The position numbers were made by a program, and so were the translations under genes. From Pseudorhodoferax sp. Leaf265 (lineage in GTDB: Bacteria > Pseudomonadota > Gammaproteobacteria > Burkholderiales > Burkholderiaceae_C): 64,000 nt of DNA. The notes below the pieces were generated by a model that made no database searches, had not been told where the DNA came from, and was given only the letters and a program-made list of their open reading frames with translations. Below are positions 41,624-52,079 of the stretch, piece by piece. Each line of letters starts with the position of its first letter. The stretch's first letter is position 1. The stretch lies in NCBI RefSeq assembly GCF_001422365.1, contig NZ_LMMT01000039.1, positions 207,502 through 271,501 on the forward strand, written 5' to 3'.

Positions 41624-42592
41624 TTATTCCGCCGAGATCTTGGCGGCGCGGATGATGAGGCCGTTGGCCTCGTGCTCGGCTGCAATCACGCGCGCGAACT
41701 CGGCCGCCGTGCCGCCCGTGGGCAGGTTGTCGGTGGCCTGCAGCTTGGCGCGCAGGTCGGGCGTGGCCAGGGCCTTGTTGATCTCGGCGTTGTAGCGCGC
41801 GAGCAGCGCGGCCGGGAGCCCCGCGGGCGCGAAGATGCCGAACTGCGAGGACAGGTTGGCGGGCGGCACGCCGAGCTCGGCCAGCGTGGGCACCTGGGGC
41901 AGGCTGTCCAGCCGCGCGGGCGAACCCACGGCCAGCGGGCGCAGCTTGCCGGCCCGGATGTGGTTGGCCAATGCCGGTCCGGCGTTGGTCGACAGGATCT
42001 CGAACTGGCCGCCCAGCGCGTCGTTGAGCTGCTGGCCACCGCCCTTGTAGGGAATGTGCGTGATGTCCACACCGGTGACGGCGCGCAGTTGCGCCAGCAT
42101 GATGTGGCCCAGCGAGGCCTGGCCCGAGGTGGCCCAGCGCACGGCGCCGGGCTGGCTGCGTGCCTGTGCGAGCAGGGCCTTGAAGTCGGCCGCGGTGCAG
42201 GCCGGCGTGGCGGCCAGCACCACGGGCGAGACCATCACGCTGGCCACGGGCGCGATGTCCTTGAGCGGGTCGAACGGCGACTTGCCCAGATGCGGGCTCA
42301 GCACCAGCGGACTGACGGCCGAGAAGCCCAGCGTCGCGCCATCGGGCGCGGCCTTGGCCACCATGTCCATGCCGATCGTGCCGCTGGCGCCGGCCTTGTT
42401 CTCGATGATGACGGTCGTACCCAGCTGGGCGGCCAGCTTGTCGGCCAGTGCGCGCGCCACCACGTCGGACACGCCACCGGCCGGGTAGGCCACGACAATG
42501 CGCACGGTGGACGGAATGCTCTGTGCAAGGCTGGCCAGGGGCAGTGCGGCCAGTGCGCCCAGCACGCTGCGGCGGGACACGGGATGGTTCAT
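41624..42592 (-). CDS. Bug-family (TTT) periplasmic receptor inserted between rplY and pth
   Basis: Third Bug-type receptor of the window, 322 aa. The signal region [20 protein letters not shown] contains an SRR-x-x-L pattern resembling a Tat signal, with cleavage near SLAQ. The mature protein shows [33 protein letters not shown] and [10 protein letters not shown], all typical. It is preceded by the rplY terminator (42621-42645) and followed 8 bases later by pth. The prs-rplY-pth order is conserved in related genomes as far as I know, so this gene looks like an insertion. Base composition is not different by eye. Confidence 0.87.
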   Translation of the reverse strand: MNHPVSRRSVLGALAALPLASLAQSIPSTVRIVVAYPAGGVSDVVARALADKLAAQLGTTVIIENKAGASGTIGMDMVAKAAPDGATLGFSAVSPLVLSPHLGKSPFDPLKDIAPVASVMVSPVVLAATPACTAADFKALLAQARSQPGAVRWATSGQASLGHIMLAQLRAVTGVDITHIPYKGGGQQLNDALGGQFEILSTNAGPALANHIRAGKLRPLAVGSPARLDSLPQVPTLAELGVPPANLSSQFGIFAPAGLPAALLARYNAEINKALATPDLRAKLQATDNLPTGGTAAEFARVIAAEHEANGLIIRAAKISAE

Positions 42593-42620
42593 GGGTCGAA
42601 GGTGGGCGGATGCGGAAATG

Positions 42621-42645
42621 AAAACGGCCCGCCGAGGCGGGCCGT
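42621..42645 (-). terminator. Intrinsic terminator after rplY
   Basis: On the minus strand a near-perfect stem (ACGGCCCGCC / GGCGGGCCGT, tight loop) is followed by TTTT. It lies 19 bases after the rplY stop and separates rplY from the Bug gene. Confidence 0.85.
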
Positions 42646-42663
42646 CGTGGCGAAGCGCAGAGC

Positions 42664-43290
42664 TTACTTCTTGCCCTTGCCCTTGGCAGGAGCGGCCGGG
42701 GCAGCTGCCACCGGTGCCACTTCTTCTTCGACCACGGGTGCGGTGGCCGAAGCCAGCACCGGGGCCTTGCGGCCGTGGCTGACCCACTTCACGCCCTTGG
42801 GCAGCTTGATGTCGTTCAGCGTGACGGTGCCGTTGTTCTTCAGGCCCGACAGGTCGACTTCGATGAACTCGGGCAGGTCGGCCGGCAGGCTGTTCAGCTC
42901 GAGTTCGGTCGTCACGTGGTTGACCAGGTTGTGGTCCAGCTTGACGGCGTCGGACTCTTCCTCGCCCTTGAAGTGCACGGGCACCTTCTTGTTCAGGCGG
43001 GTCTTGGCATCGACGCGTTGGAAGTCGATGTGCAGCACCAGCTGGCGGAACGGGTGCATCTGCACGTCGCGCAGCAGGACCTTGCTGACCTGGCCGGCCA
43101 CTTCCATCTCCAGCACGGAGGAATGGAAGGCTTCCTTCTTGAGGGCGTGCCACAGTGCGTTGTGGTCCAGCTCGACGAGCTGGGGCTCGGCGGCGCCGCC
43201 GTAGACGATGCCGGGGGTCCGGCCGGTGATGCGGAGACGGCGGCTCGCACCCGTGCCCTGCTTGGCGCGCTCAAAAGCGACGAATTTCAT
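42664..43290 (-). CDS. rplY: 50S ribosomal protein L25, Ctc form
   Basis: 5S rRNA-binding ribosomal protein of 208 aa: an N-terminal L25 domain (residues 1-95) plus the C-terminal TL5/CTC domain (about 95-185), then an Ala/Glu/Lys-rich tail ending KGKGKK. The start at 43290 is preceded by CAGGAG. It follows prs, separated by an intrinsic terminator, and is itself followed by one, so it may be transcribed mainly alone. Confidence 0.95.
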   Translation of the reverse strand: MKFVAFERAKQGTGASRRLRITGRTPGIVYGGAAEPQLVELDHNALWHALKKEAFHSSVLEMEVAGQVSKVLLRDVQMHPFRQLVLHIDFQRVDAKTRLNKKVPVHFKGEEESDAVKLDHNLVNHVTTELELNSLPADLPEFIEVDLSGLKNNGTVTLNDIKLPKGVKWVSHGRKAPVLASATAPVVEEEVAPVAAAPAAPAKGKGKK

Positions 43291-43337
43291 GGTGAACTCC
43301 TGTGGGAGCGGGCCGCGACCAGCCTGCGCTCCTGTTG

Positions 43338-43371
43338 AAAAAACGCCGCCACGCACAAGGCGAGGCGGCGT
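43338..43371 (-). terminator. Intrinsic terminator between prs and rplY
   Basis: On the minus strand the stem ACGCCGCC (43371-43364) / GGCGGCGT (43350-43343) with a 13-nt loop runs into TTTTT. It lies 18 bases after the prs stop and may act as an attenuator for rplY. Confidence 0.85.
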
Positions 43372-43389
43372 CCGCTTGATGTTCCCGGC

Positions 43390-44364
43390 TTAGAACAGGT
43401 TGTCCTGATCCGAGAACAGACTCATGACCGACTCGCCCTTGGCAATGCGCTGGATCGTCTCGGCGATCAGCGGTGCCACGGTGAGCTGGCGAATCTTCTT
43501 GCAGCCCGCGGCGGATTCGCTGAGCGGGATGGTGTTGGTGACGACAACCTCGTCCAGGGCAGAGCCCTGGGTGATGCGCTCGATGGCCGGGCCCGAGAAG
43601 ATCGGGTGCGTGCAATAGGCGTAGACCTTCTTGGCGCCGCGCTCTTTGAGCACCTCGGCCGCCTTCACGAGCGTGCCGGCGGTGTCGATCATGTCGTCCA
43701 TGATCACGCAGTTGCGGCCTTCGATCTCGCCGATCACGTGCATGACTTCGCTGACGTTGGCCTTGGGGCGGCGCTTGTCGATGATGGCCATGTCGCAGCC
43801 CAGCTGCTTGGCCAGCGCACGTGCGCGCACCACGCCGCCCACGTCGGGCGAGACCACGATCAGGTCTTCGTAGTTCTTTTGGCGCAGGTCGCCCAGCAGC
43901 ACGGGCGAGGCGTAGATGTTGTCGACGGGGATGTCGAAGAAGCCCTGGATCTGGTCGGCGTGCAGGTCCATGGTCAGCACGCGGTCGACACCGGCGGACT
44001 GCAGCATGTTGGCGACGACCTTGGCCGTGATCGGCACGCGGGCCGAACGCGGGCGGCGGTCCTGGCGGGCGTAGCCGAAGTAGGGGATGACGGCGCTGAT
44101 GCGCTCGGCCGAGGCGCGCTTGAGCGCGTCGACCATGATCAGCAGTTCCATCAGGTTGTCGTTGGTCGGCGCGCAGGTGCTCTGCACCACGAAGACGTCG
44201 CGGGCACGGACGTTCTGGTTGATCTCGACCGTGACCTCGCCGTCGGAGAAGCGGCCGACGCTGGCAGCGCCCAGCGTGATGCCGAGGTGGTGCGCGATCT
44301 CAGCGGCCATACCGGGATTGGCATTGCCGGTGAAGATCATGAAATCGGGATGGAGGGCCTGCAT
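43390..44364 (-). CDS. prs: Ribose-phosphate pyrophosphokinase
   Basis: Makes PRPP from ribose 5-phosphate and ATP for nucleotide, His and Trp synthesis. The 324-aa protein has [15 protein letters not shown] at the start, the ATP-loop [24 protein letters not shown] and the PRPP loop [13 protein letters not shown]. The ATG at 44364 is preceded by an in-frame GTG at 44367, so either could be used. The tRNA-Gln terminator lies 25 bases upstream, leaving little room for its own promoter, so some readthrough is likely. Confidence 0.96.
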   Translation of the reverse strand: MQALHPDFMIFTGNANPGMAAEIAHHLGITLGAASVGRFSDGEVTVEINQNVRARDVFVVQSTCAPTNDNLMELLIMVDALKRASAERISAVIPYFGYARQDRRPRSARVPITAKVVANMLQSAGVDRVLTMDLHADQIQGFFDIPVDNIYASPVLLGDLRQKNYEDLIVVSPDVGGVVRARALAKQLGCDMAIIDKRRPKANVSEVMHVIGEIEGRNCVIMDDMIDTAGTLVKAAEVLKERGAKKVYAYCTHPIFSGPAIERITQGSALDEVVVTNTIPLSESAAGCKKIRQLTVAPLIAETIQRIAKGESVMSLFSDQDNLF

Positions 44365-44389
44365 CACGTGCCTCGGCTGAGTTCGCCAG

Positions 44390-44418
44390 AAAAAACAAAG
44401 GGCCTGTATCTCAGGCCC
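44390..44418 (-). terminator. Intrinsic terminator between tRNA-Gln and prs
   Basis: On the minus strand GGGCCTG (44418-44412) pairs with CAGGCCC (44406-44400) over a 5-nt loop and is followed by TTTGTTTTTT. It begins 12 bases after the tRNA 3' end, so it ends the TPR-lolB-ispE-tRNA transcript. Confidence 0.88.
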
Positions 44419-44429
44419 GACTTGTCAGG

Positions 44430-44506
44430 TGGCAGGGGAAGAAGGATTCGAACCTTCGCATGCTGGAATCAAAATCCAGTGCCTTAACCAACTTGGCGAC
44501 TCCCCT
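44430..44506 (-). tRNA. tRNA-Gln (anticodon TTG)
   Basis: A 77-nt cloverleaf on the minus strand: acceptor AGGGGAG pairs with TTCCCCT, discriminator G, and CCA is encoded. The anticodon loop TTTTGAT sits on the 5-bp stem CTGGA/TCCAG, giving anticodon TTG (CAA codons). The T arm has GGTTCGAATCC. The position between ispE and prs is typical for related genomes. Confidence 0.96.
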
Positions 44507-44536
44507 ACACAGGTGTCCGGCAAAGCCGTCCACCGT

Positions 44537-45379
44537 TCAATTGTCTCCGGACGCCCACCCCGCCAAAGGATGGACTTCCATGTTGCTGCAAATCCGTGTT
44601 TGCCAACCCTGTGGAGCGATCGGTTGAGCGTCGCCATCCCAGAGTGCAAACACTGCGCTTCCAGAGCCCGTCATTCTGCCATTTTTTCCGTGTGCCGAGA
44701 GCCACTGGAGGGCATCTGCGACATCCGTACTCAGAGCTTGAGCGACGTCCTGCAAATCGTTTTTACCGAAGTAAAAGGGCTGTGCAGCGAAGCCATCGAC
44801 TATAGCACGATCTGAATCACGCTTCAATGATGAGGACCCAAAAATTTTTGCAGTCTCCAACCCTTGGGGTGGTTTGACCACCAGGAAGCGCGCCGGTGGA
44901 ATGTCCACGGGTTGCATGGATTCGCCGATGCCTTCGACCCATGCGTTGCGGCCATAGAGGAAGAAGGGCACGTCCGCGCCCAGCGTCAGGCCGATGGCAG
45001 AGAGTTGCTGCAGGCTGAAGTTCAGCCCCCACAGCCGGTTCAGCGCGAGCAGGCAGCTCGCGGCGTCCGAGGAGCCGCCGCCCATGCCGGCCTGCGCGGG
45101 CACCCGCTTGAGCACGCCGATGTGTGCGCCGAGCCGCGTGCCGCTGGCCTGCTGCAGCGCGCGCGCTGCGCGCAGCGTGAGGTCGTCGGCCGGCAGCGCG
45201 GGGCCGAGGTCTTCGCGGCTCAGCTGGCCGTCGGTGCGCAGTTCGAAGTGCAGCGTGTCGTGCCAGTCGATCAGCATGAAGACCGACTGCAGCAGGTGGT
45301 AGCCGTCCGCGCGCCGGCCCGTGATGTGCAGGAACAGGTTGAGCTTGGCCGGCGCCGCGACCTCGTACAGCGCCTTCAT
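44537..45379 (-). CDS. ispE: 4-diphosphocytidyl-2-C-methyl-D-erythritol kinase
   Basis: GHMP kinase of the MEP isoprenoid pathway, 280 aa. The N-terminal APAKLNLFLHITGRRADGYH and the phosphate loop PAQAGMGGGSSDAA (about 92-105) are diagnostic; GSGSAVFA is the third GHMP motif. The ATG overlaps the lolB stop (ATGA). The last third of the gene (about 44537-44860) is visibly lower in G+C, with codons such as AAA, TTT and ATT that are rare elsewhere in the window. No frame damage is seen. Confidence 0.95.
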   Translation of the reverse strand: MKALYEVAAPAKLNLFLHITGRRADGYHLLQSVFMLIDWHDTLHFELRTDGQLSREDLGPALPADDLTLRAARALQQASGTRLGAHIGVLKRVPAQAGMGGGSSDAASCLLALNRLWGLNFSLQQLSAIGLTLGADVPFFLYGRNAWVEGIGESMQPVDIPPARFLVVKPPQGLETAKIFGSSSLKRDSDRAIVDGFAAQPFYFGKNDLQDVAQALSTDVADALQWLSAHGKNGRMTGSGSAVFALWDGDAQPIAPQGWQTRICSNMEVHPLAGWASGDN

Positions 45380-45870
45380 GGCAACTGCAGCACGATGCGC
45401 AGTTCGGCCGTGGGCAGCGGCGCGCTGCGGCGCGCGATGAGACGCCCATCGGCGATGCGCGACAGGTCGGCCTGCCAACCCGGCACATCGGCCGGCTGGC
45501 CGTCCAGCCAGGCGAACAGCGCAGGCAACGGCAGCGCCGTGCCCGTGGCCTCCTGGGTCAGTGCGTCGATCGACGGGTACTGGCGGCGCTGGCCGTCGGC
45601 CTGGAGCTCGGCCATGCCGGGCGCCCAGCGCAGCTGCGCGAGCGTGGCACCGAGCGGCGAGTACAGCGAAAGCTCGCCGGCCTGCGGCGCGCCGCGCAGC
45701 TCGAAGCCGGCCGAGAAAGACTGGGGCTTGTCGCCATCGACCTGCAGGCCGAGCCTGCCGTTCCAGTAAGGCTGGCCTGCCGTGTCGGGCGCACGGGGCG
45801 GCAGGGCGCAGGCGCTCAGTCCCAGCGCGGCCGCCAGCAGCAGCGCACGCCGCGCCAGCATCCCACTCAT
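45376..45870 (-). CDS. lolB: Outer-membrane lipoprotein LolB
   Basis: Receives lipoproteins from LolA and inserts them into the outer membrane. The 164-aa protein has a lipobox LSAC with Cys21. The mature part shows the LolB pattern NGRLGLQVDGDKPQSFSAGFELRG, ELSLYSPLGATLAQLRW and PLPALFAWLDGQPA. It is somewhat shorter than the E. coli protein (207 aa). The start overlaps the upstream TPR stop, and the stop overlaps the ispE start, both as ATGA. Confidence 0.92.
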   Translation of the reverse strand: MSGMLARRALLLAAALGLSACALPPRAPDTAGQPYWNGRLGLQVDGDKPQSFSAGFELRGAPQAGELSLYSPLGATLAQLRWAPGMAELQADGQRRQYPSIDALTQEATGTALPLPALFAWLDGQPADVPGWQADLSRIADGRLIARRSAPLPTAELRIVLQLP

Positions 45871-47624
45871 TGCAGCCCAGGCACGCGCAGGCGCTTGAGC
45901 GTGGTGCGCAGGGTTTCGTTGTCGGCGTTCAGGCCCAGGCCTTCGCGCCAGATGGCGATGGCGCGATCGCGCTGGCCGCCGGCCCACAGCACCTCGCCCA
46001 GGTGGGCGGCGATCTCGGCATCGGGCTTGGCCTGGAAGGCCTGCAAGAGGATCTTCTCGGCTTCCGCCCGGTTGCCCAGGCGGAACTCCACCCAGCCCAG
46101 GCTGTCGGCGATGAAGGGGTCGTTCGGCACGATCTCCAGGGCTTTCTGGATCAGGCGCTTGGCCTCGTCCAGCCGCACGTTGCGATCGGCCAGCGAATAG
46201 CCCAGTGCGTTGTAGGCGTGGTGGTAGTCCGGCCGCAGCTCGATCAGCCGACGCAACAGGCGCTCCATCTCGTCCAGGCGCGAAAGCCTCTCGGCCACCA
46301 TGGCCTGCTCGTAGAGCAGGTCGGTGTCGTTCGGCTCGCGCTCCAGCGCCTGCTGCAGGCGGTCGTAGGCCTCCTGGTAGCGCTTGGCATCGCGCAGCAG
46401 CTGCACCTCGGCGTTGAGCTTGGCGCGGGCCTCGGCTTCGTTGCGTTCGGGCAGGCCGCGGATCAGCGCGCGTGCCTCGTCGAACCTGCCCTGGCGCGCG
46501 AGCAGCGAGGCGCGGCGGTTCTGCGCCGCGAGCATTTCCTCGGCGTTGTCGATGCGGCCCAGCCAGCCCTCTGCGGCGGCGAAGTCCTTGCGCTTCTCGG
46601 CGGCCTGCGCCAGCACCAGGTAGGCTTGGTTCATGGCGCGCTTGCGTTGCTCGCTCTCGGGCAGTGGCTGTGCGAGCGCGAGAAAGCGCTTGAGCGACGC
46701 CTCGGCCTGCTCGGGGCGGCTGTCCTGCACCTGCACCGAGCCCAGCACGAGCCAGCCGTCCGGAAACTCGGGGTAGCGTGTGGTCAGCTGCTCCAGCTGC
46801 GTCGCCGCTTCGGCGTAGCGCATCTCGTCGAGCAGGCCGCGGGCATAGGCCAGCTGCATCTCGGGCGAGGGGCTGGCCTGCAGCTGGCGCTTGACGATCT
46901 CCTCGGCCTGCGGCTGGCTGCGGCCGAACAACTCCAGCGCCAGGATGGCCGGGGCCTGCGCGCCGGGCTCGATCTCCTGCCCGCTGCGGGCGGCTTCCAG
47001 CGCACCGGGCGCGTCGCCTGCCAGCAGGCGCATGCGGCCCAGGGTGGCCCAGGCCGATGCACCCGTGGTCTGGTCCTGCAGGTAGCCCTGCAGCGACTGC
47101 TCGACGGCCTGCAGCGCGAGCTTCTTGTCGGGCACGCGGCCGTACACGCGTGGCACGGCCAGGATGGCGGCATTGCGCTCCATTGGTGGGCTGCTCGCGA
47201 TCTCGCTGCGCAGCGGTTCGACGGATTCCAGCACCCGGTTGGCCGCGACCAGGATCTGCAGCAGGAACCGGTTGGCCTCGCGCGACTGCGGCAGGGTGTC
47301 GCGCCAGGCACGCGCTGCACGCAGCGCGGCGTCGGGCGAACGCGACTGCAGCGCCAACTCGACCGCGCGCTGGAACAGCTGCGGGTCCTTGGCCTTGATG
47401 GCCGCATCGAGGATCAGCGCGTAGCCGGTCGCACGCTCGCCGCCGGAGGCGTTCATCTCGCCCAGCAGTAGCTCGTAGAACAGTTCCGCGGTCAATGCGG
47501 ATGGGGTGGAGGGTGGTGCTTCGCCGTCGGTGGCGGAAGGTGCTTGCGCATGCGCCGGCAGCAGGCCCAGCAGCAATGTCAGCGAGACAAGACCACGGGC
47601 GGCCGGTCGCAGGAGACGCTTCAT
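45867..47624 (-). CDS. Secreted TPR-repeat protein
   Basis: A 585-aa protein with a signal peptide (about residues 1-28, ending AHAQA) and tandem tetratricopeptide repeats over most of its length, clearest from residue 380 on ([45 protein letters not shown]). No lipobox. It is the first gene of the TPR-lolB-ispE-tRNA-Gln unit, divergent from mutM, an arrangement conserved in Burkholderiales. Its partner is unknown; a periplasmic scaffold in envelope assembly fits the company of lolB (inference). Confidence 0.87.
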   Translation of the reverse strand: MKRLLRPAARGLVSLTLLLGLLPAHAQAPSATDGEAPPSTPSALTAELFYELLLGEMNASGGERATGYALILDAAIKAKDPQLFQRAVELALQSRSPDAALRAARAWRDTLPQSREANRFLLQILVAANRVLESVEPLRSEIASSPPMERNAAILAVPRVYGRVPDKKLALQAVEQSLQGYLQDQTTGASAWATLGRMRLLAGDAPGALEAARSGQEIEPGAQAPAILALELFGRSQPQAEEIVKRQLQASPSPEMQLAYARGLLDEMRYAEAATQLEQLTTRYPEFPDGWLVLGSVQVQDSRPEQAEASLKRFLALAQPLPESEQRKRAMNQAYLVLAQAAEKRKDFAAAEGWLGRIDNAEEMLAAQNRRASLLARQGRFDEARALIRGLPERNEAEARAKLNAEVQLLRDAKRYQEAYDRLQQALEREPNDTDLLYEQAMVAERLSRLDEMERLLRRLIELRPDYHHAYNALGYSLADRNVRLDEAKRLIQKALEIVPNDPFIADSLGWVEFRLGNRAEAEKILLQAFQAKPDAEIAAHLGEVLWAGGQRDRAIAIWREGLGLNADNETLRTTLKRLRVPGLQ

Positions 47625-47662
47625 CGGCCCATCATAATGCAGCCCGCCAAGCCCCACGGACC

Positions 47663-48478
47663 ATGCCTGAACTGCCAGAAGTCGAAGTCACGCGCCGCAG
47701 TTTTGCCGAGCGCATCGCCGGCGCGACCGTGACCGGTGTGCGCCTGGGCAAGCCGCTGCGCTGGGCCCTGGGTGTCGCACCCGAGGCCCTGGTCGGCCGC
47801 CGCGTGCAGGCCGTGCGCCGGCGCGGCAAGTACCTGCTGCTGGACCTGGACCGCGGCCTCTTGCTGCTGCACCTGGGCATGTCGGGCAGCCTGCGCTTCG
47901 ACCTGCAGATGCAGCCCGCAGGCCCGCACGACCACTTCGACCTGGAAACCTCGCTGGGCCTGTTGCGCCTGCACGATCCGCGCCGCTTCGGCGCCGTCGT
48001 GCATGCCGACAGCCAGGACGCGCCCGAGGCGGTGAAGCTGCTCGGCCGCCTGGGCGTGGAGCCACTGGACGAAGGCTTCGACGCCGCTGTCTTCCACGCC
48101 GGCCTGCGCCTGCGCGCGGCGCCCATCAAGCAGGTGTTGCTGGCCGGCGAACTCGTGGTCGGCGTGGGCAACATCTATGCGTCCGAGGCCTTGTTCCTGG
48201 CCGGCATCCGCCCGACCACGCGGGCGCGGCGCATCGGGCCGCTGCGCGCGCGCAAGCTGCATGCGGCCGTGCGCGAAGTGCTGGCGCGCGCCGTGCAGCG
48301 CGGCGGCAGCAGCCTGCGCGACTTCTCCAATGCCTACGGCGAGCAGGGACACTTCCAGTTGGAAACCATGGTTTACGACCGAGAAGGCCTGCCGTGCCGC
48401 GTCTGCGGCACGCCGATCCGCGCGCTGCGCCAGGGCCAGCGCTCGACCTTCTTCTGCCCCCAGTGTCAGAAGGCATGA
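47663..48478 (+). CDS. mutM: Formamidopyrimidine-DNA glycosylase
   Basis: Removes 8-oxoguanine and formamidopyrimidines from DNA. The 271-aa protein starts MPELPEVE with the catalytic Pro2 and Glu3 exposed after Met removal. A helix-two-turn-helix carries [13 protein letters not shown], and the zinc finger is C-x2-C..C-x2-C at the C terminus (CRVCG ... FFCPQC). The start is 38 bases from the divergent TPR gene. The ATG of mutY overlaps its stop, so both oxidised-guanine repair enzymes are made together. Confidence 0.97.
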   Translation: MPELPEVEVTRRSFAERIAGATVTGVRLGKPLRWALGVAPEALVGRRVQAVRRRGKYLLLDLDRGLLLLHLGMSGSLRFDLQMQPAGPHDHFDLETSLGLLRLHDPRRFGAVVHADSQDAPEAVKLLGRLGVEPLDEGFDAAVFHAGLRLRAAPIKQVLLAGELVVGVGNIYASEALFLAGIRPTTRARRIGPLRARKLHAAVREVLARAVQRGGSSLRDFSNAYGEQGHFQLETMVYDREGLPCRVCGTPIRALRQGQRSTFFCPQCQKA

Positions 48479-49548
48479 GCGGACCGGATCCGCGCGAGCC
48501 CGGTTGGGCGGCGCAGCAGGTCGTGCAGTGGCAGGCCACCCATGGCCGCCATGCGCTGCCCTGGCAGAACACGCGCGATCCGTACCGGGTCTGGCTGTCC
48601 GAGATCATGCTGCAGCAGACCCAGGTCGCTGCCGTGCTGGGCTACTACGCGCGTTTCCTCGCGCGCTTTCCCGACGTGCAGGCCTTGGCCGCCGCCAGCG
48701 AGGACGATGTCTTCGCGCACTGGGCGGGCTTGGGCTACTACAGCCGCGCACGCAACCTGCACGCCTGCGCGCGCCAGGTGGTGGCCTTGCACGGCGGGCA
48801 GTTCCCACGCACGGCCGAGGCCTTGCAGACGCTGCCCGGCATCGGTCGTTCCACGGCTTCGGCGGTCGCGTCCTTCTGCTTCGCCGAGCGTGTGGCCATC
48901 CTGGACGGCAACGTCAAGCGGGTGCTCACACGGCTGCTGGGCTATGGCGAAGACCTGGCCGAGGCCCGCCACGAGCGCGCGCTCTGGGCGCTGGCGACCG
49001 AGCTGCTGCCGCAGACCGACCTGGGCCAGGCCATGCCACGCTACACCCAGGGCCTGATGGACCTGGGGGCCACGGTCTGCACGGCGCGCAGCCCCTCCTG
49101 CCTGTTGTGCCCGCTGCAGTCGCGCTGCGTGGCCCGGCATGAAGGCCGCATGCAGGACTACCCGGTCAAGACGCGCAAGCTCAAGCGCAGCCGCGCCGAC
49201 TGGTGGCTGCTGTGGGCCGAGGACTCTGATGGCCGCATCTTCATCGCGCGGCGCCCGTCCACGGGCATCTGGTCGGGCCTGCACTGCCTGCCCGTGTTCG
49301 AGGACGAGGATGCGCTGCTGGCCGCCCTGCCGGCCGGCGCGCGCGCGCAGGTCCAGCCGCTGCCGCCTTTCACGCATGTGCTGACGCACAAGGACCTGCT
49401 GCTGCACCCCGTCTACGTGCAGCTGTCGCAGGGCGACCTGCCGCGCGAAGGTCAGTGGCTGCTGCCCGAGGAGCTGGCCGGCATCGGCCTGCCGGCCCCG
49501 GTCAAAAAACTGTTGAGCCCCATTTCGGGTCTGGCGCCGGCCCCATGA
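48475..49548 (+). CDS. mutY: A/G-specific adenine glycosylase
   Basis: Removes adenine mispaired with 8-oxoguanine. The 357-aa protein has the catalytic Glu in [12 protein letters not shown] (residue 43), the helix-hairpin-helix [12 protein letters not shown] and the catalytic Asp in ILDGNVKRV. The [4Fe-4S] cluster motif is C-x6-C-x2-C-x5-C ([17 protein letters not shown]). The C-terminal NUDIX-like domain recognises 8-oxoG. Its last 47 bases overlap the 3' end of rapZ on the other strand. Confidence 0.96.
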   Translation: MSGPDPREPGWAAQQVVQWQATHGRHALPWQNTRDPYRVWLSEIMLQQTQVAAVLGYYARFLARFPDVQALAAASEDDVFAHWAGLGYYSRARNLHACARQVVALHGGQFPRTAEALQTLPGIGRSTASAVASFCFAERVAILDGNVKRVLTRLLGYGEDLAEARHERALWALATELLPQTDLGQAMPRYTQGLMDLGATVCTARSPSCLLCPLQSRCVARHEGRMQDYPVKTRKLKRSRADWWLLWAEDSDGRIFIARRPSTGIWSGLHCLPVFEDEDALLAALPAGARAQVQPLPPFTHVLTHKDLLLHPVYVQLSQGDLPREGQWLLPEELAGIGLPAPVKKLLSPISGLAPAP

Positions 49549-50434
49549 CGCTGCTGGCGTGGGCGTCCATCTCCCGGTGGCGCTTGAGCGTGACCCAGTT
49601 GCGGCTGAAGCTCTTGGCCAGTTGCTCGACCAGGTAGACCGAGCGGTGCTGGCCGCCCGTGCAGCCGATGCCCACCGTGACGTAGCTGCGGTGGTCGCGC
49701 GCGAGCGGCTCCATCCAGTGCGTGAGGAAGCGCTCGATGTGCGCGAACATCTGGCCGACCTCGGCGCTCTGGCTGAGGAAGTCGGCCACCGGCGCGTCCA
49801 TGCCGGTCAGGGGCCGCAGGTCCGGGTCGTAGTGCGGGTTGGGGAGCATGCGCACGTCGAACACGTAGTCCGCATCGAGCGGGATGCCGCGCTTGAACGC
49901 GAAGGACTCGAACACCAGCGTGAGCTGGCTGTTGGGCGCGGCGATCAGCGACTTGACGTAGCCCTGCAGCTGCGAGGCGCGGATGATGCTCGTGTCGATC
50001 ACATGCGCCTGCTCGCGCAGGTCGGCCAGCAACTCGCGCTCGAGCTCGATGGCCTCGTAGAGTGCGTTCTGCTGGTCCAGCAGGTCGCGCCGCGACAGCG
50101 GATGGCGGCGCCGCGTCTCGGAATAGCGCCGCACGAGCGTGTCGGTGCCGGCATCCAGGAACAGCGACTTGACCGTCACGCCCTGGCTGCGCAGGGCCGC
50201 GAGCTGTGCCGGCACGAGGGGGAGAGAGGTGGCGCTGCGCACGTCCATGGCAATCGCCACGCGCCGGCTGCCGTGCTTTTGCTCCAGCTCCGCGAGGTTC
50301 AGCAGCAATTCGGGCGGCAGGTTGTCGACACAGTAGTAGCCTGCATCTTCCAGCGCGTGCAACGCCACCGACTTGCCCGAACCGGACATGCCGGTGATCA
50401 GCACGATGTCCAGGTTGCCGGGCTCCGTGCTCAC
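49502..50434 (-). CDS. rapZ: RNase adapter protein RapZ
   Basis: ATP-binding adapter that in E. coli steers RNase E to the sRNA GlmZ and so controls amino-sugar synthesis. 310 aa, with Walker A GMSGSGKS (15-22), the [13 protein letters not shown] segment and the C-terminal [14 protein letters not shown] and REMDAHAS motifs. It begins with GTG, overlapping the recN stop as GTGA. The C terminus past about residue 295 is divergent and overlaps mutY by 47 bp. Confidence 0.94.
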   Translation of the reverse strand: MSTEPGNLDIVLITGMSGSGKSVALHALEDAGYYCVDNLPPELLLNLAELEQKHGSRRVAIAMDVRSATSLPLVPAQLAALRSQGVTVKSLFLDAGTDTLVRRYSETRRRHPLSRRDLLDQQNALYEAIELERELLADLREQAHVIDTSIIRASQLQGYVKSLIAAPNSQLTLVFESFAFKRGIPLDADYVFDVRMLPNPHYDPDLRPLTGMDAPVADFLSQSAEVGQMFAHIERFLTHWMEPLARDHRSYVTVGIGCTGGQHRSVYLVEQLAKSFSRNWVTLKRHREMDAHASSVMGPAPDPKWGSTVF

Positions 50435-52077
50435 GACCCCACCCCCAGCATCTCGCGCGCATGGGCCAGCGTGGTGCCCGACAGCCGCTCGCCCCCGAGC
50501 ATGCGGGCCACCTCGGCCACGCGCTGCTCGCCCTGCACCTCGCCGACATGGCTGAGCGTCGCCGCGCCTTCGCGCTGCTTGGCGACGACCAGATGGTGGT
50601 CGGCACAGGCGGCCACCTGCGGTAGGTGGGTCACGGCCAGCACCTGGCGGTCGGTGCCCAACTGCTTCATGAGCCGGCCCACGGTTTCGGCCACGGCACC
50701 GCCCACGCCAGAATCGACCTCGTCGAAGATCAGCGTGGGCGCGCCGCCCAGCGCGCTGGTGGTCACGGCGATGGCCAGCGCGATGCGCGAGAGCTCGCCA
50801 CCGGATGCCACCTTGCCCACCGGGCGCGGCGTGCTGCCCGCATGGCCGGCCACGAGGAACTGCACCTCGTCCAGACCATGGGCCGCCGGCTCGGCCAGCG
50901 GCTCCAGCGCCACGGCGAAGCGGCCGCCCTGCATGCCCAGGCTCTGCATGGCGGCCGTGATGGCCTTGGCCAGCTTGGGCGCGGCCTGGGCGCGGGCCTT
51001 GGCGATGCGCTTGGCCTCGGCCTCGAAGGCCGCGAAGGCCTGGCGCTCGTTGCGTTCCAGCGCGGCCAGGTCAGTGGCCGCGTCGAGCTTGGCGAGTTCC
51101 TCTTTCCAGCCGGTCCACAGGGCCGGCAGTTCGGCGGGCTGGCGCTTGTAGCGCCGGGCCAGGCCCATCCACTGGGCCAGTCGCTCGTCCAGCGCCGCCA
51201 GGCGCTCGGGGTCCAGTTCGGTACGGCGCTGGCTGGCGTGCAGCGAATGCAGTGCGTCCTCGGCCTGGGCGAGGCTGTTGGCCAGCACCTCGGCCATCTC
51301 GGCGTATTCGGGGGCCACGTGCTGCTGCTCGGCCAGCGCGGCATGGGCGCGGGTGAGGCCGCGCAGCGCGCCCTGGTCGTCGTCGTCGAGCGCGGCGATG
51401 GCCGTCTGCAACGCATCGATCAAGGCCTGGGCATGGGACAGGCGGCCGTGGTCGGCGTTCAGCGGCTCCCACTCGTCATCGCCGGGAGCGAGCTTGTCGA
51501 CCTCGGCGATCTGCCAGGCCAGGCGCTCGCGTTCGCGCTGCAGCGAGTCCCGGGCCTGGCGCGCATCGGCCAGGCCGCGCGCGGCCGTGCGCCACCCGGC
51601 CCACAGGCGTTCCAGCGGCGCCAGGTCCAGCGCGGCGTAGCCGTCCAGCAGGCCGCGCACGCTCGCGGGGCGGGTCAGGCTCTGCCAGGCGTGCTGGCCA
51701 TGGATGTCCAGCAGCAGTTCGCCCAGTTCGCGCAGCTGCGTGGCCGTGGCCGCGCTGCCGTTGATCCAGGCGCGGCTCTTGCCCTGGCTGTCCACACTGC
51801 GGCGCAGCAGCAATGCGTCCGGCGCGTCGAAGCCGGCCTGCTGCAGCCAGTCCAACACGGCCGGTGTGGCATCGAACTCGGCGCTGACCTCGCTGCGCGT
51901 CGCGCCTTCGCGCACCACACCTGCGTCGGCCCGGCTGCCCAGGGCCAGCTGCAGCGCATCGATCAGGATGGACTTGCCTGCGCCGGTCTCGCCGGTCAAC
52001 ACCGTGAAGCCGCCGGACAGGTCGAGTTCGAGTTCGCGCACGATCACGAAATCGCGCAGTTGCATGCGCCTGAGCAT
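50431..52077 (-). CDS. recN: DNA repair protein RecN
   Basis: SMC-like ATPase of double-strand break repair, 548 aa. Walker A GETGAGKS (29-36), signature [13 protein letters not shown] (near 423-435), Walker [14 protein letters not shown] and a central coiled-coil region (about 150-390) are in order. An internal ATG four codons later (52065) is an alternative start. It lies 2 bases after nadK and overlaps rapZ; no LexA box is seen in front, so it is driven from the nadK promoter here. Confidence 0.95.
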   Translation of the reverse strand: MLRRMQLRDFVIVRELELDLSGGFTVLTGETGAGKSILIDALQLALGSRADAGVVREGATRSEVSAEFDATPAVLDWLQQAGFDAPDALLLRRSVDSQGKSRAWINGSAATATQLRELGELLLDIHGQHAWQSLTRPASVRGLLDGYAALDLAPLERLWAGWRTAARGLADARQARDSLQRERERLAWQIAEVDKLAPGDDEWEPLNADHGRLSHAQALIDALQTAIAALDDDDQGALRGLTRAHAALAEQQHVAPEYAEMAEVLANSLAQAEDALHSLHASQRRTELDPERLAALDERLAQWMGLARRYKRQPAELPALWTGWKEELAKLDAATDLAALERNERQAFAAFEAEAKRIAKARAQAAPKLAKAITAAMQSLGMQGGRFAVALEPLAEPAAHGLDEVQFLVAGHAGSTPRPVGKVASGGELSRIALAIAVTTSALGGAPTLIFDEVDSGVGGAVAETVGRLMKQLGTDRQVLAVTHLPQVAACADHHLVVAKQREGAATLSHVGEVQGEQRVAEVARMLGGERLSGTTLAHAREMLGVGS

Positions 52078-52079
52078 CT

